NCBI GenBank assembly: GCA_027435495.1
Contig: DAHZZC010000559.1
Location: 1-9,838, forward strand
Length of the DNA stretch: 9,838 nucleotides
Reading direction: 5' to 3'
Source of the DNA: Planctomycetales bacterium
GTDB taxonomy: Bacteria > Planctomycetota > Planctomycetia > Isosphaerales > Isosphaeraceae
Shown here: positions 1 through 5,570 of the stretch, piece after piece
Layout: every line of letters starts with the position of its first letter
Numbering within the stretch: the first letter of the stretch is position 1
Notes under the pieces: model-generated
What the model was told of the DNA's origin: nothing
The model's input: the letters and a program-made list of their open reading frames with translations, nothing else
The model's database searches: none
Program-made: the position numbers and the translations under genes

Positions 1-872
1 AATCGGACCCTCGGCCGGCCCTTCAGGGTCGCGATCGCGTCGGAGGCTGTCGAGAAGTACGGCAGGTCGTTTTCGTCGAGGTCGACCCGGACGTGCAGCC
101 GGTGGATGTCACCGAGGACGACCATCGGCTCCTTCCAGGCAAAAGCCGCGTACTGGCCGAGCCGGACGTTCAACTGAAGAACCTCGCCGTCCATCGGGGC
201 CCGGACGATCAGCCGCTCGAGGTTTGTATTGATCGAATCGACCTGGCTCTGCGCCAGCTTGACCTCGGAGCGGGCGACCTCGATATCCTCTTTCCAGGTC
301 CCGGCGAGGATGCGGTCGAGTTCCGCCCGAGCCTTGGCGAGGGTCGCCCTCGCAGCGAGGAAGGCAAATCGGTCCTTGTCGAAGTCACTCGCCGGGGCGG
401 CGTTGCGGGAGTAGAGCCGCTCGGTTCGGGCCATCGCGGCCTCGGCGTCGTTCATTCGCGCCTCAGCCTCCTCGACGGACGCCCGGGCTGGTGGGATGTC
501 CTCGGGCCTTGGCGCGTTTTGCAGCTTGTGGAGCCGGGCTTTCGCCGCTTCCAGCTCGGCGAGCCGAACCTCCAGCATTGATCGATACTCGCGGTCGTCA
601 GTCTGGAAAAGCGAGGCGCCGGCCTTGACCCGCTCTCCCTTCTTGACGAAGAGTTCCGTGACCACGCCAGGGACATTCACGCCGATCGGGATGTTCTCGC
701 GGCGAGCCTCGACCAGCCCCGAGCCGGCGATCATTCGGACCGCCTCGGGCCGCGACGGCGGCTCGATGATCGGCCGCGAAGGTGGCGGAACCTGCTGCGC
801 CTGGATCACGGTATACACCGAGAATGAAAGGCCGACGACGGCCAGAACTGGCAGGATGTATTTTGCGAACAT
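1..872 (-). CDS. HlyD-family periplasmic adaptor (membrane fusion protein) of an ABC exporter, 3' end beyond window
   Basis: The reverse strand reads open for 290 codons from ATG at 872 to the window edge, so the C-terminus is missing. The start (MFAKYILPVLAVVGL) gives one N-terminal membrane anchor at about residues 4-25, followed by a Pro-rich stretch. Residues about 60-95 (NVPGVVTELFVKKGERVKAG) form the first half of a lipoyl/barrel-sandwich domain. Residues about 95-220 are Ala/Glu/Arg-rich and should form the long alpha-hairpin coiled coil. Residues 221-255 (LIVRAPMDGEVLQLNVRLGQ) are the second lipoyl half, and a beta-barrel begins after that. In the DevB/MacA/HlyD family such proteins bridge the inner-membrane transporter to an outer-membrane channel or deliver substrate. 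The gene starts 26 bases after the ATPase gene, so it is the fourth gene of the operon. A G-rich stretch upstream of the ATG could serve as the ribosome binding site. Family assignment is firm; substrate is unknown. Confidence 0.9.
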   Translation of the reverse strand, partial: MFAKYILPVLAVVGLSFSVYTVIQAQQVPPPSRPIIEPPSRPEAVRMIAGSGLVEARRENIPIGVNVPGVVTELFVKKGERVKAGASLFQTDDREYRSMLEVRLAELEAAKARLHKLQNAPRPEDIPPARASVEEAEARMNDAEAAMARTERLYSRNAAPASDFDKDRFAFLAARATLAKARAELDRILAGTWKEDIEVARSEVKLAQSQVDSINTNLERLIVRAPMDGEVLQLNVRLGQYAAFAWKEPMVVLGDIHRLHVRVDLDENDLPYFSTASDAIATLKGRPRVR

Positions 873-898
873 GCTTCGACGACCCCCGATCGGGAGAC

Positions 899-1690
899 TC
901 ACAAAAGAGGGGAAAAGTCCGATAGGCTCGGTTTGGATGCGGCTCGCTGCTCCAGACGGACGATCCGGCCGTCGTCCATGTGGGCGATCCGCTCTCCGAA
1001 CTGGAAGACGCGGTTGTCATGGGTAACGACGATCACCGCCCGGTCGGGCCGGACCGCAGCGTCACGGAGGAGTTGCATCACGGTCTGACCGGTCTCGTGG
1101 TCGAGGGCGGCGGTAGGCTCGTCGCAGACCAGGAGTCTCGGCTCGTGGACGAGCGCTCGGGCGATCGCCACCCGCTGCATCTGCCCACCGGAGAGCTGGC
1201 TCGGTAGATTCGCGAGCTTCTTCCCCATCCCGATCGAGGCGAGGACCTCGCTTGCCCGACGGACGGCCTGGTCTCGCCGCCATCCGGCGATCACCAGCGG
1301 GATTGCTGCGTTCTCGGCCGCCGTGAGCGCCGGCAGGAGGTTGTACTGCTGGAAGACGAAGCCAATGTTCGTCGCCCGGAACCGTGTCCGGGCCCGGTCG
1401 CTCATTCGGTCCAGCGGCTCGCCAAAGATCGAGACCTCCCCCTCATCGCCGTCAAGGATGCCGGCGATCACCGAGAGGAGCGTTGTCTTCCCGCATCCCG
1501 AGGGCCCGACGATCATCGTAAGCTGGCCGGTGAAGACGTCCCAGTCGATCGACCGGAGTGCCTGCACTCGCTGCTCGCCGGTGCCAAAATGCTTGCCCAG
1601 CCCACGGATTCGGACCGCGACCTCCACACCCGCCTCGTCGCCTGTTGTGGCGACCGCGGCCGGCGCTCGGCGTTCTTCCGCGACCCTCAT
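899..1690 (-). CDS. ABC transporter ATP-binding protein, DevA/MacB/LolD type
   Basis: This is a complete nucleotide-binding subunit of 263 residues that would power the neighbouring permease from the cytoplasm. Motifs in order: Walker A GPSGCGKTT (62-70), Q-loop FVFQQYNLLP (111-120), signature LSGGQMQRVAIARAL (166-180), Walker B LLVCDEPTAALD (186-197) and the switch histidine in VVTHD (His224). All catalytic residues are present. The NLLP after the Q-loop and the overall length fit the MacB/LolD/DevA group that works with FtsX-fold permeases. An upstream ATG at 1747 would add 19 residues but has no ribosome binding site, whereas ATG 1690 has GAGG six bases ahead, so 1690 is preferred. About 25 non-conserved residues precede the first strand of the domain. 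The gene lies 123 bases after the permease, a wider gap than elsewhere in the operon, and 26 bases before the adaptor gene. Confidence 0.92.
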   Translation of the reverse strand: MRVAEERRAPAAVATTGDEAGVEVAVRIRGLGKHFGTGEQRVQALRSIDWDVFTGQLTMIVGPSGCGKTTLLSVIAGILDGDEGEVSIFGEPLDRMSDRARTRFRATNIGFVFQQYNLLPALTAAENAAIPLVIAGWRRDQAVRRASEVLASIGMGKKLANLPSQLSGGQMQRVAIARALVHEPRLLVCDEPTAALDHETGQTVMQLLRDAAVRPDRAVIVVTHDNRVFQFGERIAHMDDGRIVRLEQRAASKPSLSDFSPLL

Positions 1691-1696
1691 GACCGA

Positions 1697-1700
1697 CCTC
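1697..1700 (-). promoter_or_regulatory. Ribosome binding site fixing the ATPase start
   Basis: On the minus strand GAGG lies six bases before ATG 1690. The alternative ATG at 1747 is preceded by TTTTCTCAAG and shows no purine-rich site, so this element decides the start. Confidence 0.6.
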
Positions 1701-1765
1701 GCAGGGACGGAGCCATCGATACGCAATGTGGGGCAACGGCAAGCCATCTTGAGAAAACGGGAACT

Positions 1766-1787
1766 GGCACCAAGTCCTTGATGTGCC
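1766..1787 (-). other. Inverted repeat in the permease-ATPase gap
   Basis: GGCAC (1766-1770) and GTGCC (1783-1787) are perfect 5-base arms around a 12-base loop, within the 123-base gap between two genes of an otherwise tightly spaced operon. The inner CAAG/CTTG could pair only with a 2-base loop. It could be a weak RNA hairpin affecting expression of the downstream genes, or chance; there is no T tract, so it is not a typical terminator. Confidence 0.25.
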
Positions 1788-1813
1788 TGTTTCTGTCTTC
1801 TCGCGGAGGGAAC

Positions 1814-3013
1814 TCAACGGAAGACGATCGCCGGTTCCAGGCGGATCACCCGCTGGACGCTCAGGAGGCTTGAAAGCACGCAGATAAAGACGATCGAGCA
1901 CGCCGTGATCGGCAGGAGCAGCCAGGGGGTGAAGTAGGCCAGTTCGCCCCCCTGCGTGGCCCATCCGAAGAGAGCCGCCAGCCCGACTCCGATCCCATAG
2001 CCAAGCAGCCCGACCACCAGCGCCTGCAAGAGAATCATCCCGACGATCCGGACGTTCGTCACGCCCATCGCTTTCAGGGCGCCGAACTGCTTGATGTTCT
2101 CAATCGTGAAGTTGTAGAACGTTTGCCCGGCGATCGCCGTGCCCACCAGGAAGCCCAGGAAGCAGGTGATCCCAAAGTTGATTGGAATGCCCGTGTAACG
2201 CGCGTAGTAATTGATCGTCATCCAGGCGAAGTCCGAGGCGGTGTGCGCCCCCAGTCCCGTTTGAGCCCGAATCCGATCGGCGACCACCTTCGGCGAGACC
2301 CCGGGCTCCGTCCCGGCCAGGACGAACGAGAGGATCTTGCGCTCCTGCGGGGCGTAGTTCTTCGCTCGAGTGTAGGTCGTGTAGACAACAGGATTGGTCT
2401 GGAACGTCCGGGTCGCCTCGCAGACCCCGACGATCACCGCCCGGTGGTCGTTCATCTCCAGTTGCCGACGGAGGAACCGGCGATAGAAGGTTTTCCCTTC
2501 CTTTTTCACCCGGGTCCAATCCTCGCTGGGATAGAGCTTCGCCAGTCGCTCGCTATCGACAAAGACAGCATCCGGCAGCCGAAGGTCGCGCAGGTTACCG
2601 GCCAGGACCCGATACGGCGGCGGCGCACCGATCAGGGACGAATCGTCGAGCCCGAGCAGGATCACCTGCTCAATGACCGCGGCTCGGCGACCCCTCGCGA
2701 CCTCGGGACTGATCTTCACCCGCGCCTGACCCTTGTAGAGCGGGACAGCCCAGAGCACTCCCTCGACACCCCGGACACGGTACAGGTTGCTCTCCAGCAT
2801 TGGCTTGACGTCGTCGATGTAGCGGACCGTCGGGTCCATGACCCAGAGATCAGCGCCCGTGATATCGCTGACCTGTCCGCAGGTCCGCAGCATCAGTCCA
2901 CAGAAGATCGAGCCCTGCTGCGTGATAAGGAGCGCCGCGAAGGTCAGCCCCATCACAATCCCAAGGAACTTCGCGCGATCGCCGACCAGCATCTTCAGCG
3001 CGATCCATCCCAT
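1814..3013 (-). CDS. ABC exporter permease with FtsX/MacB-type fold, DevC-like
   Basis: The 399-residue product is a typical DevC-like permease. It has an N-terminal membrane helix (about 16-40), a large extracytoplasmic domain (about 43-275), then three helices (about 277-300, 322-352 and 362-385). The short cytoplasmic loop NIKQFGALKAMGVTN (305-320) is the conserved segment by which FtsX-type permeases couple to their ATPase. The C-terminus RLEPAIVFR also matches the family ending. An in-frame ATG at 3064 would add 17 residues and overlap the repressor gene. ATG 3013 is preferred because a strong GAGGGGG lies five bases ahead and because DevC proteins usually begin with a short cytoplasmic stretch like MGWIALKMLVGDR. 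The start is 19 bases after the repressor stop, so the two are likely cotranscribed. DevC partners export glycolipid and MacB partners export macrolides or peptides; the substrate here cannot be read from the sequence. Confidence 0.88.
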   Translation of the reverse strand: MGWIALKMLVGDRAKFLGIVMGLTFAALLITQQGSIFCGLMLRTCGQVSDITGADLWVMDPTVRYIDDVKPMLESNLYRVRGVEGVLWAVPLYKGQARVKISPEVARGRRAAVIEQVILLGLDDSSLIGAPPPYRVLAGNLRDLRLPDAVFVDSERLAKLYPSEDWTRVKKEGKTFYRRFLRRQLEMNDHRAVIVGVCEATRTFQTNPVVYTTYTRAKNYAPQERKILSFVLAGTEPGVSPKVVADRIRAQTGLGAHTASDFAWMTINYYARYTGIPINFGITCFLGFLVGTAIAGQTFYNFTIENIKQFGALKAMGVTNVRIVGMILLQALVVGLLGYGIGVGLAALFGWATQGGELAYFTPWLLLPITACSIVFICVLSSLLSVQRVIRLEPAIVFR

Positions 3014-3018
3014 CGCAT

Positions 3019-3025
3019 CCCCCTC
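3019..3025 (-). promoter_or_regulatory. Strong ribosome binding site of the permease gene
   Basis: The minus strand carries GAGGGGG five bases before ATG 3013, inside the 19-base gap after the repressor stop. It decides in favour of 3013 over the upstream ATG 3064. Confidence 0.65.
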
Positions 3026-3032
3026 GATCCGA

Positions 3033-3704
3033 TCAGGAACCGGCCGAACTTCGGGACTCCTCACGAACCGACTCGCCCGCCGTGTCGAACGGAGGGACGA
3101 CTCCGAGCGCTGCCAGGCAGAACGTCGCGATGTGATCGGTCAGGAACTCGAGGTCAAGCGCCTCGACGCCTTCCGGCCCGATGAGTCGCTCGGCAATCGG
3201 TCGGGCCATCTTGTAATGCAAGCACTGACCGATCACACTGAACGCCAGGGCATTCAACCTCCGAACCTCTGCCTCCGGACAGAACCGCTGGAGAATCCGC
3301 TGCAACTGATCGAAGCGGGGCCGGATCGACTCCCGGATCAGCGCATCCGAGGCCGAGGATGGGTGCAACAACTCGCGGAGCATGAGCCGGTGCCGCCAGT
3401 CGTCGGGCGCCTGCATCGCCAGCACCCGGCCGAGAAAGTGCCGGATGAACGAACGGAGCTGCTCGTCCGGCCCGGCCATCGGGTCGACGGCTTCCTCGTC
3501 GGCTCCCGGCCCGCACCGGTGGGCTTCCAGCACGGCCTCAATGTACAGTTTTTCCTTGTCGCCAAAATGGTAGTTAACCGCCGCCACGTTCGCCGACGCA
3601 CGAATGCAAATCTCGCGAATCCGGGCGCACTCGAACCCCTTGCAGGCGAACTCCTCGCCCGCCGCCTGCAAGAGCCGGTCTCTCGTCGCCTCGCTCGATT
3701 CCAT
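3033..3704 (-). CDS. TetR-family transcriptional repressor with CerR/DUF1956-like C-terminal domain
   Basis: The 223-residue protein has a TetR N-terminal DNA-binding domain: TRDRLLQAAGEEFACKGFE at 8-26, then the helix-turn-helix ending in the diagnostic VAAVNYHFGDKEKLY (40-54). The C-terminal half (about 78-200), with RLMLRELLHPSSASD, a conserved RPRFDQL and SVIGQCLHYKMARP, resembles the CerR/DUF1956 ligand-binding domain. E. coli CecR (YbiH) has this domain and controls the YbhG-YbhFSR exporter, whose YbhG subunit is HlyD-like. An in-frame TTG at 3737 is open but lies inside the presumed operator. ATG 3704, preceded by GGAGAGG, is the better start. As first gene of the operon, directly behind the palindrome at 3723-3747, it most likely represses itself and the exporter until a ligand binds. 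Confidence 0.9.
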   Translation of the reverse strand: MESSEATRDRLLQAAGEEFACKGFECARIREICIRASANVAAVNYHFGDKEKLYIEAVLEAHRCGPGADEEAVDPMAGPDEQLRSFIRHFLGRVLAMQAPDDWRHRLMLRELLHPSSASDALIRESIRPRFDQLQRILQRFCPEAEVRRLNALAFSVIGQCLHYKMARPIAERLIGPEGVEALDLEFLTDHIATFCLAALGVVPPFDTAGESVREESRSSAGS

Positions 3705-3706
3705 CA

Positions 3707-3713
3707 CCTCTCC
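3707..3713 (-). promoter_or_regulatory. Ribosome binding site of the repressor gene
   Basis: GGAGAGG on the minus strand, with the GGAG core five bases before ATG 3704. It selects ATG 3704 over the TTG at 3737. Confidence 0.6.
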
Positions 3714-3722
3714 GATCGATCC

Positions 3723-3747
3723 AAACGCTTGTTTCAAACAGGCGTTT
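3723..3747. promoter_or_regulatory. Probable TetR-family operator (25-bp palindrome)
   Basis: The half-sites are AAACGCTTGTTT (3723-3734) and AAACAGGCGTTT (3736-3747) around a central C at 3735. Eleven of twelve base pairs are symmetrical; the exception is T3729 against G3741. Size and symmetry are typical of TetR-family operators. It sits between the minus-strand -10 element and the repressor start, covering the expected transcription start. A bound repressor there would block transcription of repressor and exporter. Which protein binds is inference from proximity. Confidence 0.8.
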
Positions 3748-3753
3748 TAATCC

Positions 3754-3781
3754 ACGATATTCCGTTTCGGCGTTCCGTCAA
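3754..3781 (-). promoter_or_regulatory. Sigma-70-like promoter of the repressor-exporter operon
   Basis: On the minus strand TTGACG (3781-3776) is separated by 16 bases from TATCGT (3759-3754). The expected start of transcription, near 3747, coincides with the edge of the palindromic operator, an arrangement that supports both assignments. Confidence 0.6.
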
Positions 3782-3819
3782 GCGTAAGTGAGCCAATTTT
3801 GAGGTGTGAGCCTGGTCAT

Positions 3820-3834
3820 CGACAATTCTTGTCG
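3820..3834. promoter_or_regulatory. Short perfect inverted repeat upstream of holA
   Basis: CGACAA (3820-3825) and TTGTCG (3829-3834) are perfect 6-base arms around TTC. The right arm coincides with a possible holA -35 element, so it could be a regulator site, but arms this short can arise by chance. Confidence 0.3.
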
Positions 3835-3855
3835 TCTCCGGCCGTACTGTATTCT
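3829..3855 (+). promoter_or_regulatory. Weak candidate promoter of holA
   Basis: TTGTCG (3829-3834) followed after 15 bases by TATTCT (3850-3855). The spacing is short, so this is tentative. It lies about 40 bases ahead of the holA start, in the only gap where a plus-strand promoter could sit. Confidence 0.3.
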
Positions 3856-3896
3856 AGTGTTCGAGCGAGGGACCAGGGCGTAGAGGACCGGATTTC

Positions 3897-4910
3897 ATGC
3901 ATGCACTGGAATGGTTGCGCGATTCGGGGCGTCAGCCGATCCGTCCGATGTACGCCGTCTACGGAGCCGACTCGTACCTGATCCGCGAGTCGATCGCGGC
4001 CATCGTCCGCTTGGCGTTCCCAGGTACGGAGGACGAGCCCTCGGTCTCGCGGTTTGGGGCCCAATCGCGGCTGGCGGACGTTCGGGACGAGCTTTTTACG
4101 CTCCCGTTCTTCGGGAAACGTCGGCTGGTGGTGGTGGATGAGGCCGACTCGTTTGTCACCAAGTACCGGAGAGAACTGGAAGCCTACACGGAGAGACCCA
4201 GCACGACCGGAATTCTGGTGCTCCAGGTGAAGCAATGGACCGCGACGACCAACCTGGCGAAATGCGTCGAGAAGATGGGGGTCGCCATCGAGTGCAATCC
4301 CCTGCCAGTGAAGCAGTCGGCCAAGCTCGTTTCCTGGCTTTCCCAGTATGCGAAGACACGATGTGGGGTCTTGCTGGATCCTCCGGCGGCGAACCTGCTG
4401 GTCGACCTGGTCGGGCCGGAGATCGGCATCCTGACGGCGGAGATCGAGAAGCTCTCGGTCTACGTGGGCGAGGCGAAACGGATCGAACGGGCCGACGTCT
4501 CGCGAATGGTCGGCGCCGGTCGGGTGGAGACGGTCTGGAAGGTCCTCGACGCCGCCGCCATCGGCCAGTCGAGGACGGCACTGGAATTGCTTGATGATTT
4601 GCTGGCTGCCGGCGAAGCCCCGGTCGGTCTCCTCGCGGCGATGACCTTCTCTCTTCTGAAGATTCACCATGCCGGCCATTTGCGACGTGCGAGGATCTCG
4701 CTGGACGAGGCTTGCCGGACCGCCGGAATCTATCCCGGCGCGGTCACCCAGACGGGCGAGCAGCACGCCCACCTCGGCCCGCGACGGGTAGATGCCCTCC
4801 CGGCCACACTTCTTCGGGCCGATCTCGATCTTAAGGGAGGGAGTTCCGCCGAGCCCCGCCTGGTCCTCGAACGACTGGTTGCCGGACTCTCGCTCCCTCG
4901 ATCCGACTAA
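3897..4910 (+). CDS. holA: DNA polymerase III subunit delta (clamp loader)
   Basis: The 337-residue product has the usual length and organisation of HolA, the subunit of the clamp-loader complex that opens the beta sliding clamp. The N-terminal part carries PMYAVYGADSYLIRES (18-32), the conserved family entry motif in place of a working Walker A. It is followed by FTLPFFGKRRLVVVDEAD (67-84), the degenerate AAA+ core. The middle lid region includes LVDLVGPEIGILTAEIEKL (168-186), a hallmark of the family. The C-terminal collar domain holds AAMTFSLLKIHHAG and ends with LLRADLDLKGGSSAEPRLVLERL (305-327). ATG 3897 is preceded by AGAGGA at a workable distance and gives the expected N-terminus. The gene stands alone, divergent from the exporter operon and followed by a 241-base gap; no rpsT, a common holA neighbour in other bacteria, is seen. 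Confidence 0.92.
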   Translation: MHALEWLRDSGRQPIRPMYAVYGADSYLIRESIAAIVRLAFPGTEDEPSVSRFGAQSRLADVRDELFTLPFFGKRRLVVVDEADSFVTKYRRELEAYTERPSTTGILVLQVKQWTATTNLAKCVEKMGVAIECNPLPVKQSAKLVSWLSQYAKTRCGVLLDPPAANLLVDLVGPEIGILTAEIEKLSVYVGEAKRIERADVSRMVGAGRVETVWKVLDAAAIGQSRTALELLDDLLAAGEAPVGLLAAMTFSLLKIHHAGHLRRARISLDEACRTAGIYPGAVTQTGEQHAHLGPRRVDALPATLLRADLDLKGGSSAEPRLVLERLVAGLSLPRSD

Positions 4911-5043
4911 CGACAGGACCGCTTTTCCTGGCCGATCTGTTCGCCCGATCCATGCCATACATAAGAATTCACGGGCCGGGGTTTTGCCGAGGTTCGAAGC
5001 AGCAGAGTCGGGATCTTCCTGGAAAATTCGCGACTTGAACGCC

Positions 5044-5071
5044 TTGCAAAACCCGATTGACGGGGTAGCAT
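5044..5071 (+). promoter_or_regulatory. Candidate promoter of the small BON gene
   Basis: TTGCAA (5044-5049), a 16-base spacer and TAGCAT (5066-5071). The predicted transcript would start near 5078, about 74 bases before ATG 5152. The surrounding holA-BON gap (4911-5151) contains nothing else recognisable. Confidence 0.45.
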
Positions 5072-5151
5072 GAAGTGACTAAGTGACGAATGATCGCCGC
5101 GGTCGCATCCAGAGAAGCGGCCTTCTTTCGCATATCTTTGAGAGTGGCACC

Positions 5152-5379
5152 ATGATTTTGAATGCTCCTGAGGCCAGAACCAGCCTGGCCCAGCAGGTGG
5201 AGGCGAGGGTCCGCCAGTTTACACACGGCCGGATCCGGAACCTCGTTGTCAAGGAAGAGCGAGGTCAGGTCATCGTCAGCGGCCAGGTTCCTTCGCGGCA
5301 TGCCAAGCAGCTTGCGATGCACGGGGCCCTTGAGATTCTCTCAGGCGAATGCTTCGCGGAGAACATCACCATCGGGTGA
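5152..5379 (+). CDS. Small single-domain BON protein
   Basis: The 75-residue product is essentially one BON-like alpha/beta domain: an N-terminal helix (SLAQQVEARVRQFTHGRI, about 11-28), the strand pair NLVVKEERGQVIVSGQVPS with the central Gly, then the helix HAKQLAMHGALEIL and a last strand AENITIG. It lacks a signal peptide and membrane segment, so it is probably cytoplasmic, whereas most described BON proteins are periplasmic or exported. GQVIVSGQVPSRHAKQL resembles DAILLSGKVPSAYEAML in the multi-BON protein encoded at 7230. A GTG at 5083 is in frame but would add 23 residues unlike a domain or signal sequence, so ATG 5152 is chosen, although its ribosome binding site (GAGAGTGG) is weak. 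BON domains are thought to bind phospholipid or other ligands; the role here is unknown. Confidence 0.7.
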   Translation: MILNAPEARTSLAQQVEARVRQFTHGRIRNLVVKEERGQVIVSGQVPSRHAKQLAMHGALEILSGECFAENITIG

Positions 5380-5402
5380 TGACCCTTGCGTCGCCGAACC
5401 TC

Positions 5403-5424
5403 GAGGACGGTTTCCTGCGTCCTC
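5403..5424 (+). terminator. Hairpin after the small BON gene, possible terminator
   Basis: GAGGACG (5403-5409) pairs perfectly with CGTCCTC (5418-5424) around an 8-base loop, 23 bases after the stop codon. No T tract follows, so intrinsic termination is uncertain; it may only protect the transcript end. Confidence 0.35.
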
Positions 5425-5463
5425 ATCCGCTGAATCCGCTGAGGCCCAGTCATCCCATCTCGG

Positions 5464-5491
5464 TTGAACTTGAGGGCCCGCCGGTTATCGT
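5464..5491 (+). promoter_or_regulatory. Candidate promoter of the transglutaminase-like gene
   Basis: TTGAAC (5464-5469), a 16-base spacer and TATCGT (5486-5491), the same -10 hexamer and spacing as the promoter of the repressor operon. It lies about 80 bases before ATG 5571. Confidence 0.45.
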
Positions 5492-5557
5492 CCATGATTG
5501 GGAAGGGCGGCCCGGGAACGACCGGATGCCGTCCACTCCCTTCGAGCGACGATCCGG

Positions 5558-5564
5558 AAAGGGG
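5558..5564 (+). promoter_or_regulatory. Ribosome binding site of the transglutaminase-like gene
   Basis: AAAGGGG six bases before ATG 5571. Together with the signal peptide it fixes this start rather than the in-frame ATG at 5349, which overlaps the small BON gene. Confidence 0.6.
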
Positions 5565-5570
5565 TCATCG

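Noticed and set aside
3014..3064. Permease start at ATG 3064, overlapping the repressor gene
   Set aside because: The ribosome binding site at 3019-3025 and family comparison both favour ATG 3013.
2123..3184. 353-codon open frame on the plus strand
   Set aside because: It is antisense to the permease and repressor, rich in Arg, Asp, His and Pro with no recognisable domain, and typical of open complementary frames in GC-rich genes.
2838..3791. 317-codon open frame on the plus strand
   Set aside because: It is antisense to the well-supported repressor gene and the permease 5' end, runs through the operator, and has no family motifs.
3816..4958. 380-codon open frame on the minus strand, longer than holA
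   Set aside because: It is antisense to holA, whose protein has clear family motifs along its length. The antisense product is a low-complexity Arg/Gly/Asp-rich sequence with no motif.
4911..5151. A possible rpsT or small gene in the gap after holA
   Set aside because: No Lys/Arg-rich S20-like frame is present. The 93-codon frame at 4792-5073 begins within holA and looks like a shadow.
5428..5443. Short direct repeat CCGCTGAAT/CCGCTGAGG
   Set aside because: Only two imperfect 9-base units; too short to support a repeat element.
5349..5570. N-terminal extension of the transglutaminase-like protein from ATG 5349
   Set aside because: It would overlap the small BON gene and bury the signal peptide 74 residues inside; ATG 5571 has a good ribosome binding site.
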